The position numbers and the translations under genes are program-made. Positions 8,211-15,039 of a stretch of DNA of 52,038 nt are shown piece by piece. Location of the stretch: positions 1-52,038 of the forward strand of contig CAADGK010000137.1 in assembly GCA_900696515.1 (NCBI GenBank), written 5' to 3'. Source of the stretch: an uncultured Nitrosospira sp. (GTDB lineage Bacteria; Nitrospirota; Nitrospiria; Nitrospirales; Nitrospiraceae). The notes under the pieces were generated by a model. That model was not told the DNA's origin, ran no database searches, and saw only the letters and a list, made by a program, of their open reading frames with translations. Every line of letters begins with the position of its first letter. Within the stretch, counting starts at the first letter, position 1.

Positions 8211-9194
8211 CTATGAGTCGGAACAACCCCCCGCCGTCATATAGAGCAGATAGTTACCCATCCCATGGTTCACTTGCGCTTCCTGCAACGGACGGTGATG
8301 GACCATCACCATCTCGTACTCGTCGCGAGTATTGACAGGAAAGCCCCGCGCGTCGCGGTACACTTGGCGCGGTGGAAACGACAGAAAGGCTCCGTCCGGC
8401 GCGACATCGGGCACCGTCCGGAGCAGCGTCTTCTGCGCAGTCTTGTTTTCCAAGGCGATCAGGAGCACCTGATCATGTCCGTGCGGATAGGCGAACTTCA
8501 CGCAACCGTCTATCTTAAATTTGAGCGGTGCACGATCCACCTGCACGCCCCGCTGAATTTCTATCCCCTCGTCGGTCTCGTCCGATCGCCGCTTATCAAA
8601 CTGCGTGAAACAGACCGTATTGACGCCGACCTGGTATACCTCAAGCGGCCGCACACCGGACCCTTTCGGGGCCATCTCCATTGTGAAGCTCGCCATCACA
8701 TCCTTCGTCGGCGGCACACCATGGTAGAATGCGACGATAGTCATCAATTTCTGTCCCTTTGTGAGTTTGACGCCATACCCGGCGGGAAACTTCGTGTCCG
8801 CCATTTCCATCCCGGCGCCGGCGAAGAACAACGGCTCGCCCGGGCAGGCGGCGCTGTGTTGGTCCTGATTGATCATCAAAATATGGTGCAAATACTGGCG
8901 TGGAAGAGGCGTACCGTCTTTTTGGAACACAGCGGAATGGAAGCCGGTCATGATCATGTCATCCGGCACCGTAACGACATGCTTCGGCAAGCTGGCGGCC
9001 AACTCGCCGTCATGCCCCGACGGCAGATCGGTCGGACCGAACGTGATGGTGACACGATTGCTTTCCCAGGATACGCTCGTCGTCGTTCGGCCCGCCAACT
9101 GCGGCGCAATCTGGTGATCGTGGTGCCCGCCGTCCGCCGACCCCGTGTCTGCTATGCTGAGCATGAGTAATAGTACGATCGAAAACGCCAGCAT
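8211..9194 (-). CDS. Secreted copper-monooxygenase-fold (PHM/Nod19-like) protein
   Basis: The protein has 327 residues from an ATG with GGAGGA upstream. A signal peptide (about 1-20) precedes a His-rich mature N-terminus (GGHHDHQ). Two all-beta halves follow. The first has YLHHILMINQ; the second ends with MVMVHHRPLQEAQVNHGMGNYLLYM. His-His pairs and a terminal His..Met pattern recall peptidylglycine-monooxygenase-type copper domains and the plant Nod19 family. I therefore infer an exported, probably copper-binding beta-sandwich protein. Catalysis is not established. It is 49 bases upstream of the HemQ-like gene, same strand, and may begin that transcript. Confidence 0.55.
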   Translation of the reverse strand: MLAFSIVLLLMLSIADTGSADGGHHDHQIAPQLAGRTTTSVSWESNRVTITFGPTDLPSGHDGELAASLPKHVVTVPDDMIMTGFHSAVFQKDGTPLPRQYLHHILMINQDQHSAACPGEPLFFAGAGMEMADTKFPAGYGVKLTKGQKLMTIVAFYHGVPPTKDVMASFTMEMAPKGSGVRPLEVYQVGVNTVCFTQFDKRRSDETDEGIEIQRGVQVDRAPLKFKIDGCVKFAYPHGHDQVLLIALENKTAQKTLLRTVPDVAPDGAFLSFPPRQVYRDARGFPVNTRDEYEMVMVHHRPLQEAQVNHGMGNYLLYMTAGGCSDS

Positions 9195-9361
9195 GATTCC
9201 TCCTTACTGAAGAGAGATTGCGCGTCGACCCAGGCCGATCAAAACCCTTCCGTTGAGATCGGCTTGGATGCGCGTTTGCTCATTGAGCTTGAGCAGTTTG
9301 TCTTCTTCAGCTTCCACCGGTTCCTTCAGGGTACCAGCCTCATAAAACGCTTACATGACCT

Positions 9362-10066
9362 CTAGAATCCGATCGCCCCATAAATGCCGGCAGTCCAGAA
9401 ATTGTTCACGGTGTTGGTTTGGTTGGAGGCCAGATGGAATCGGCTGTCGAGACCAAGCCACAACTCTTTCCATACCCGAAACTCGGCGCCGCCGCCGAAC
9501 TGAACCCCGATGTCCAAATAATTGATCTGGCTCGACGTCGGGCTGATGACGTGGAAATCCAACCCAGCCGGAATGATCCAGGGTTGGAAATCAGTTCCCT
9601 GTCGGAACTTCACCTTGGGGGCTACGCTCACGGTCAGCATGGTCAGCTGCACTTTACTCAGACCGCCGTTACTCACTCCCGTCACGCCTGTAGTATCGCC
9701 GTTCCCGACGTTGGCGGAGGCCCACCTCTTGAACTCCAATCCGATCTCACCGACGAGCGCCACGCCGTTCATCATTCCCCACAGATCTTTTGTGACCATG
9801 AGGTCCGTTCCCCCACCGATGTAATAGCCACCGGTCCCATCGTTCCTTCCTGCCACTCCATGGCCGTCGGTAATCAACTCACCTCCGCGATCGCTGAGCA
9901 GCTCGCCATAGCCGCCGCGAAAGAATACGCGGTTCCCCGTCGCGGTGCTTTCCTTTGCCGTCTCCTGGGCCAGAACAGTCCCTCCGTCCGAAAACGCGCT
10001 CGCCGCCACGAGCGACAATGCGACCGCCCACACAGCGATGTTCTTACTGCCTTTACAAACCTGCAT
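9362..10066 (-). CDS. Outer-membrane beta-barrel protein
   Basis: The protein has 234 residues, with AAAGGAG upstream of the ATG. A signal peptide (about 1-35, ending near VLAQE) is followed by alternating hydrophobic/polar beta strands (GGYYIGGGTDLMVT, VALVGEIGLEFKRW, LDIGVQFGGGAEFRV). The C-terminus GAIGF ends in Phe, as expected for Bam-inserted barrels. Length suggests an eight-stranded OmpA/OmpW-type barrel. No ligand or enzyme motif is visible. The gap to the PHM-like gene (167 bp) may hold an unrelated transcript end. Confidence 0.75.
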   Translation of the reverse strand: MQVCKGSKNIAVWAVALSLVAASAFSDGGTVLAQETAKESTATGNRVFFRGGYGELLSDRGGELITDGHGVAGRNDGTGGYYIGGGTDLMVTKDLWGMMNGVALVGEIGLEFKRWASANVGNGDTTGVTGVSNGGLSKVQLTMLTVSVAPKVKFRQGTDFQPWIIPAGLDFHVISPTSSQINYLDIGVQFGGGAEFRVWKELWLGLDSRFHLASNQTNTVNNFWTAGIYGAIGF

Positions 10067-10232
10067 GACACGCTCCTTTCTGGTTGTGCATTGAGGAGTC
10101 CCCCCTCCCTCAAGCGATCAGCTGACTGACGTCTGCCGGCCCCAGACTTCAGCGTGATATGTCATCCATTCAACAGATCTTCCTCGATCATGGAAGCGCA
10201 CACTCCGCCTTACTCGTTCGTTGCCTCACCAT

Positions 10233-10742
10233 TCACGCTTTCAGTTTTGCAAGGCGTAGATTCGGACACCAGTCCACTTCCGCCCGGCGCGCTATTTCCA
10301 AAAACTGACTCGCCATCGGAGGCGCGCTGTGGTCGCGCGACAGTCCCATACACCGTGAACAAATAAATCGGCAGTGAGACAGGCATGATCGCTCGAGACA
10401 TCCTCTATCAGCTCCGACTTTTTCCGCCTGCTCAAGACAATAGGCCTCTGCGTCGGGAGCACTTAGACTCTCCTGATAGCATCTGAGGGCGGCATAGAAG
10501 TTGATCCGGCTCACGACGGGTCTGCCTTCGAGTGTGATGTGGACATCGCGCAGGTCCCAGGCTTCCTCGATCATTCGCGCGACGATCTCCACCGACGCCG
10601 GAAAGTCCTCAAAGAAGGCCACGTACTCGGCTCCCAGTTCATCCGCCTCCGCATCGCACACAGGTGCCATTCGGATCAGCTTTAGCAGCGTCGGGGCGTC
10701 AACAGCCTGTGCCTCAGGAATCGCGATTGAGAGATCCACCAC
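10233..10742 (-). CDS. Cys-rich protein of unknown function, overlapping the 2OG oxygenase gene
   Basis: The 169-residue product has a GTG start at 10742, set by AGGAG four bases upstream, and overlaps the end of the upstream oxygenase gene by 29 bases, so the two are probably co-translated. The first ~105 residues are acidic and helical. Residues ~108-135 carry a dense cysteine cluster (CLEQ, CLERSCLSHC, CSRC) that could bind zinc or an Fe-S cluster. I do not recognise the family. A role as substrate or partner of the oxygenase is inference from the overlap. Confidence 0.6.
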   Translation of the reverse strand: MVDLSIAIPEAQAVDAPTLLKLIRMAPVCDAEADELGAEYVAFFEDFPASVEIVARMIEEAWDLRDVHITLEGRPVVSRINFYAALRCYQESLSAPDAEAYCLEQAEKVGADRGCLERSCLSHCRFICSRCMGLSRDHSAPPMASQFLEIARRAEVDWCPNLRLAKLKA

Positions 10743-11562
10743 CGGCTCCTATAGGGAATAACATTGTCATCTGATTGACCATCGCGCCGGACAGCGTGGT
10801 CCCAGCCGCATCGATCACCTGCCTCCCTTTCGGTCTGCGCATCAGAGCGGCAGGGCCGAAATAGGCGAAGGCGTCCTTCATATTCGAGAATAATTTCTTT
10901 ACCGGTCCCATTCGCTGGTCTGTGACATATTGCAGGGTCAGGACTACACGCCGTTCCCCTTCACCTAACGGGGTAACGGCATGCCATAGTGTGTCTCCGT
11001 TGAAGACCACCATCGTGCCCGCATCCATCCGAAGGTGGGTTTCAGGGAGATTCACCACGGCTTCATCCTTTCCGACACGTGCGACCAATCGGCAATGTTC
11101 CGAACGCTCTACGAGCCCGATGAGGACGGTATAGCGGGCGCCTTTGTAGTAGGAGGTGTCATAGTGATAGCCGATGTGATCACCAGGCCTTGTGTAGTAG
11201 TACAGGGCACAGGCATGGGGATCGTCTTCGGGGCACAGCTTCAACTCGGCATCGGTAAGCCAGTCGAGAAATGCCCGGAGCGCTGAAGACCGATAGAGAG
11301 CTAGCATCACGGGTGCCTTCTCACGAATGCTGTAGAAACTGACGCTGCCCCCCTGTTTGTGGCCCGGGACATAGTTACGATTGATGTCCGACTCCAGTAC
11401 CTCAACTTCTGTAAGCAACGGATCGAACACGGACGGAGGAAGAAAATGCTCAAGGTGGATGAACTCGTTCTGCTGCCAATAGGCACGCTGGATAGTCCGT
11501 CGATCCGCTCGTGTGACCGTCTCTGCAAGTTCCTCTTCTAGACCGACCACCAGGCTAGTCAT
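10714..11562 (-). CDS. 2-oxoglutarate/Fe(II)-dependent oxygenase (prolyl-4-hydroxylase-like)
   Basis: I place the start at 11562 (AAAGGGG eight bases upstream) rather than the in-frame start at 11601, giving 282 residues. The double-stranded beta-helix core has the iron triad: HxD in IGYHYDTSYY (about residue 150) and a distal His in LWHAVTPLGEGERR, with the following Arg placed to bind 2-oxoglutarate. Family members hydroxylate proline or other residues or small molecules using O2 and 2-oxoglutarate. About 70 residues beyond the core form an extra C-terminal segment. The substrate is unknown; the overlapping Cys-rich gene is the obvious candidate partner. The leader upstream holds a terminator-like hairpin. 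Confidence 0.8.
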   Translation of the reverse strand: MTSLVVGLEEELAETVTRADRRTIQRAYWQQNEFIHLEHFLPPSVFDPLLTEVEVLESDINRNYVPGHKQGGSVSFYSIREKAPVMLALYRSSALRAFLDWLTDAELKLCPEDDPHACALYYYTRPGDHIGYHYDTSYYKGARYTVLIGLVERSEHCRLVARVGKDEAVVNLPETHLRMDAGTMVVFNGDTLWHAVTPLGEGERRVVLTLQYVTDQRMGPVKKLFSNMKDAFAYFGPAALMRRPKGRQVIDAAGTTLSGAMVNQMTMLFPIGAGGGSLNRDS

Positions 11563-11607
11563 CTCATGGACCCCTTTCGTCGTCTGGTTCCTCACCCCCA
11601 ATGCAGT

Positions 11608-11736
11608 TATCGATACTCAGCCCTGCCCGCCGAGAAAAAAATGAGGGGGCCACTCTCACCTGTGACCCCCTCATCGCTGACACGTGGCGGCCGGGACTGC
11701 CGCTCACAATGGGGTGAACTGTACTGAGTATCGATA
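11608..11736 (-). promoter_or_regulatory. Nested inverted-repeat segment upstream of the 2OG oxygenase gene
   Basis: Perfect 13-bp inverted repeats (TATCGATACTCAG at 11608-11620, CTGAGTATCGATA at 11724-11736) enclose a shorter hairpin that ends in a T run on the minus strand. The arrangement sits 46-174 bases upstream of the oxygenase start. It fits an attenuating leader whose outer and inner stems compete. A small mobile or MITE-like insertion is the alternative; I see no target-site duplication. Confidence 0.45.
11635..11674 (-). terminator. Intrinsic terminator (minus strand)
   Basis: The stem ATGAGGGGG (11641-11649) pairs perfectly with CCCCCTCAT (11666-11674). On the minus strand it is followed directly by a run of seven T. 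No clear gene lies upstream on that strand before the sigma-54 activator at 12346, so it terminates either readthrough, a small RNA, or the oxygenase leader. Confidence 0.7.
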
Positions 11737-12345
11737 GGGCGACTCGACACCCAGCCCGCAGAAAGAGTTGGACCTCTCTGCGTTGCTGTAACAAATGAGC
11801 AACTGTCGTGCCATTCGTGGCCGTCGTTCCTCAACAGATGATTCGCGCATCAGAAGAGAAGATGAATGGCTTTCGTCAATCTCGCAGTCTGCTCCTGCTA
11901 CGCCGGAGACTCCACACTCTTGGACAGTGGTGGACGACATCTCCTCATTCGTTCACATATCATTCGCTTAGGCTGTCCATACCAATGGACGTTCGTTCAC
12001 GGAACGGGGGGGAGAAAAGGGACATCGGATCATCCCGCCATGTTGCCGCTCGCAAGATAGAGGCATCTCAAGCTGACGATAGACCTCGTGCTTCGGCCGC
12101 CCGATTCGTGCTGCGCATTTATGATGGGCGAATGGATCCGAACAATGCGGTGAGTGAACTGGATCCGATCGGTCTGAAGAGTCAGAAGATCAGATGGCTT
12201 GATCCTCAGACCCTCACATGGCAGGCCTCACCAGGCCAATGGCGCAACGGTCGAAGGCGGCAGTTCTTGATCCTCTGATAAGATGCTCTCACTGCGTGGG
12301 AAACCGTGGCCTAAGGAAGGAAGGGGACAAGAAAACGGGTAACGC
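11737..12345. other. Long stretch without a supported gene
   Basis: The stretch lies between the sigma-54 activator stop codon and the nested repeat. Frames on both strands (for example plus 11808-12278) have no ribosome site and read like random protein. An untranslated RNA ending at the terminator at 11635-11674 could start here, but I see no convincing promoter. Confidence 0.4.
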
Positions 12346-13728
12346 CTATTCAATGCTGTACGCGCGAAGTTTGTTATAGAGACTCGCTCGGCTGATTCTG
12401 AGCAACTTGGCTGCTTTCAAGCGGTTACCGGCCGTCTTTTGCAGCGCATCAACGATTCGAGTGCGCTCCGTTTGCGCCACCGCCCCGCGCGACGCCGAAC
12501 GTAAACTTTCGTCCTCCTCCCCCAGAGATTGGTCAAGAAGATCCTGGCAAGGCAGCGACGGGCCGACCGTCGTCACCACGGCCCGCTCGATATAGTGCTG
12601 TAACTGTCGGACATTTCCTGGCCAAGGCGCGTCCCGTAACAACCGCAAAGCCCGCTCATCCACATATCGCACCGGCTGATGATGTCGTGCACAAGACGCC
12701 GCGACGAAATGCCGGACAAGTAACGGGATATCGTCTCGCCGCTCCCGTAATGCCGGCAAATACAGGGGCAGCACAGCCAGTCGATAGTACAGATCCTGCC
12801 GAAACGTTTTCGCTTTCACGAGTTCGGTCAGACCCTTGTTCGAGGCCGAGATGACGCGCGCATGGATCTTGACGGTTCGCGTCCCGCCTACCGGCTTGAT
12901 CTCACCCTCTTGCAGGACACGCAGCAACTTGGCTTGAAAGGTCGGCGTCGTGTCGGCAATCTCATCAAGGAAGATCGTGCCGCCGTCGGCCTCATCAAAC
13001 AAGCCTCGTTTGTTCGCCACTGCCCCGGTGAAAGCTCCCTTCACATGTCCGAACAGCTCACTTTCGAGCAGCGTCTCAGGCAATGAGCCGCAGTCAACCA
13101 CCACGAATGGTCGATCCCTCCTGGGACTGAGCGCGTGAATCGTTTTCGCCAGGAGTTCTTTCCCCGTTCCGCTCTCACCTTGAATGAGGACGGTCGCCGA
13201 GCTTTCCGCGACAAGACGTGTCATATCGAAGAGCTGCTGCATGATCGGACTTCGTCCGATCAGGTCACCAAGGCCATCCGCAAGAGGTGGTGTGGTACCG
13301 CTGTCCCCAGCTGTAGCAGCATGAGCAGGCTTCGATGCCGGCTGGAAAAGCACCAGCATTGAGACGACGGATCCGTTCGCGTCCGTCAACGGAAAGGCTT
13401 GCTGCATCCCACAAGCCGTGCCGTCACCTCCTGCCGAACAGGAGACACATTGCACCTCGGAAGTCTCGAACACTTTGGTCGCCGGACAGGCTCCACAGGG
13501 ATCGGTCCGCCGGGCAAAGGCTTCATAGCACTTGGCGTGGGGTCTGGGAGCGGGTGTGCTCTGCTGCACTGACCAGGCCGCTTCGTTCGCGTAGACGACG
13601 TTGAAGGATTGATCCATGACCGCCACCCGATCGGATAGGCCTCCGGCCAGCTGCCTGATAGCTTCGACTCGCGCGGTGATGATGGGATCTTGGGGTACGA
13701 GGTTGCTGGAGCGTTCTGGGTCAGACAA
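12346..13728 (-). CDS. Sigma-54-dependent activator with Cys-rich PAS sensor domain
   Basis: The product has 460 residues from a TTG start; no in-frame ATG/GTG lies before the upstream stop. An N-terminal PAS domain (about 25-135) contains [17 protein letters not shown] plus an inserted pair, CVSC...CGM, six or more cysteines in all. The AAA+ domain (about 155-385) has Walker A GESGTGKE, an intact GAFTGA sigma-54 loop, Walker [10 protein letters not shown] and an arginine-finger region. A Fis-type helix-turn-helix ends the protein ([20 protein letters not shown]). There is no receiver domain, so input is probably through the PAS cysteines (redox or metal). A lone receiver gene lies just upstream on the same strand. 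Confidence 0.9.
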   Translation of the reverse strand: MSDPERSSNLVPQDPIITARVEAIRQLAGGLSDRVAVMDQSFNVVYANEAAWSVQQSTPAPRPHAKCYEAFARRTDPCGACPATKVFETSEVQCVSCSAGGDGTACGMQQAFPLTDANGSVVSMLVLFQPASKPAHAATAGDSGTTPPLADGLGDLIGRSPIMQQLFDMTRLVAESSATVLIQGESGTGKELLAKTIHALSPRRDRPFVVVDCGSLPETLLESELFGHVKGAFTGAVANKRGLFDEADGGTIFLDEIADTTPTFQAKLLRVLQEGEIKPVGGTRTVKIHARVISASNKGLTELVKAKTFRQDLYYRLAVLPLYLPALRERRDDIPLLVRHFVAASCARHHQPVRYVDERALRLLRDAPWPGNVRQLQHYIERAVVTTVGPSLPCQDLLDQSLGEEDESLRSASRGAVAQTERTRIVDALQKTAGNRLKAAKLLRISRASLYNKLRAYSIE

Positions 13729-13846
13729 GGCGTTCTCGCTTCTGGAGATACGGCGCCCGGAGCCTAGAGCCGATGGCGGCCGACACGAAAATGACTACGC
13801 CATGAGAACTCACCGGGGCCTTTTCATTCTGGCCATAAGCCATACG

Positions 13847-14239
13847 CTACCTGCGCTCAGCTCCCGGTCCGTGATTGAGCAATTGTTGCACACAGTCCTT
13901 CAGCTCCGCAATATGGACCGGCTTGTCAAAGTAGGCGTTCGCACCCGCTTTCAGTACCTGTGCTTTCAATCGCGCATCGCCGAACGCAGTCATGACAACA
14001 ATCGGACACTGCGGCGCCACAGTCCGCAACCGGCTGACGTAATCATCGCCTCCCGCCGGCATTCGCAGGTCAGTCAGGATTGCATCCGGCACGGATTGCA
14101 GGACCGACAGAAACGCTTCATCCCCATCCCGTGCCTCACGGAGTTGATAGCCCATTCCACAAAACTCATCACACAGCAGGCTGCGCATCTCCCGGTCATC
14201 TTCGACGATCAACAGCACCGCAGTCTTTTCTTTCGCCAC
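13847..14239 (-). CDS. Single-domain response regulator (receiver only)
   Basis: The 130-residue CheY-type receiver has the acidic pair VEDD near residue 13, the phospho-acceptor Asp in LTDLRMP (about 57), Thr in MTAFGD and Lys in FDKPV. No output domain follows. It lies 118 bp upstream of, and on the same strand as, the sigma-54 activator that lacks a receiver, so the pair may work together or relay signals from the PAS kinase further upstream. The partner assignment is inference. Confidence 0.85.
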   Translation of the reverse strand: MAKEKTAVLLIVEDDREMRSLLCDEFCGMGYQLREARDGDEAFLSVLQSVPDAILTDLRMPAGGDDYVSRLRTVAPQCPIVVMTAFGDARLKAQVLKAGANAYFDKPVHIAELKDCVQQLLNHGPGAERR

Positions 14240-14430
14240 AGTTGCATCCTCATCTGTTTATCCCGGCCGAGCGGTTTGACAATACAAGCAGCAAGGGCGA
14301 TGCCTGCGAGATGAACCATCAACTGCGCCATAAATCGTGGGAAATGAGGATGGAATAGGACTCGGGTCACATTTTAGTGTTGAGAAAGACGACAGTCCCC
14401 AACACATCGACTGTTGCGGGATGCCACAGA

Positions 14431-14465
14431 TCAGCTGATAGCTGACGGCTGTCAGCAATCAGCCC
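14431..14465. repeat. AGCTGA/TCAGCT-type repeat cluster
   Basis: Imperfect palindromic units (CAGCTGATAGCTGA, GGCTGTCAGC, AATCAGCC) are clustered at the 3' side of the four-helix-bundle gene. Similar units recur on its other side and near 1641-1675. Confidence 0.5.
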
Positions 14466-14473
14466 GATAGTCC

Positions 14474-14833
14474 TCAGCTGTCAACCTTAAGCTTCTTGGA
14501 CAAGACCGTCAGCATGCGCTTTACCTCTACCAGCTTTCCGACGATTCGCTCATGGTCTTCAGGAGATAAGAAGCGAAGGTCTTTCGCGAGAAGGAGGTGG
14601 TATTCGAGTTCATTGGCTGATCCCAGTCCGATCCGTAGAAATCGTCTCAGCTCAGCCTCACCTTCTCTCCCACAACCCTCTGCGATATTTGCTGGGATCG
14701 AGACACATGCCCGTCGCAGTTGAGCTGTAATCCCATACAGCTCTTCACGTGGGAACCCAGCCGTAACACTGTAGGTATCGAGAACCAATTCATGTGCTTT
14801 TTCCCACACCTTGAGCTTACGAAAATCACGCAT
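14474..14833 (-). CDS. Four-helix bundle protein (23S rRNA intervening-sequence type)
   Basis: The 119-residue protein opens with DFRKLKVWEKAHELVL and has RRACVSIPANIAEGCGR in the middle and an LxxAxDL-type third helix. These are the signatures of the small four-helix bundle family first met inside 23S rRNA intervening sequences and common as free-standing genes. The function is unknown. Palindromic AGCTGA-type repeats flank it on both sides, which suggests the gene and its repeats move or spread together. Confidence 0.9.
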   Translation of the reverse strand: MRDFRKLKVWEKAHELVLDTYSVTAGFPREELYGITAQLRRACVSIPANIAEGCGREGEAELRRFLRIGLGSANELEYHLLLAKDLRFLSPEDHERIVGKLVEVKRMLTVLSKKLKVDS

Positions 14834-14843
14834 GATATAGCGA

Positions 14844-15039
14844 TATCAGCTACCAGCAGTCAGCCATCAGTTTCGACAAGTTTTCCCGTTTGAAATGCTG
14901 ATCCCCAAACATTGTCTACATTCTGCTATGGGCTGTCAGCTGGTACCCGAGATCTGACTGCCACTTGCTCCCCACCTGTTAGCTATCAGCGTCCAGAATC
15001 ATTCGTGTCTGGCAGCTGATCGCTGTCGGCTGAGTGCCA
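14844..15039. repeat. Second AGCTGA/TCAGCT-type repeat cluster
   Basis: At least six degenerate units (ATCAGCTACCAGC, CAGTCAGCCATCAG, GCTGTCAGCTGG, GTTAGCTATCAGC, GGCAGCTGATCGC, TGTCGGCTGAG) fill the gap between the four-helix-bundle gene and the kinase gene. No protein is encoded. Confidence 0.5.

Noticed and set aside
11808-12278. Plus-strand ORF of 156 codons
   Set aside because: No ribosome site, biased composition, no protein-like pattern.
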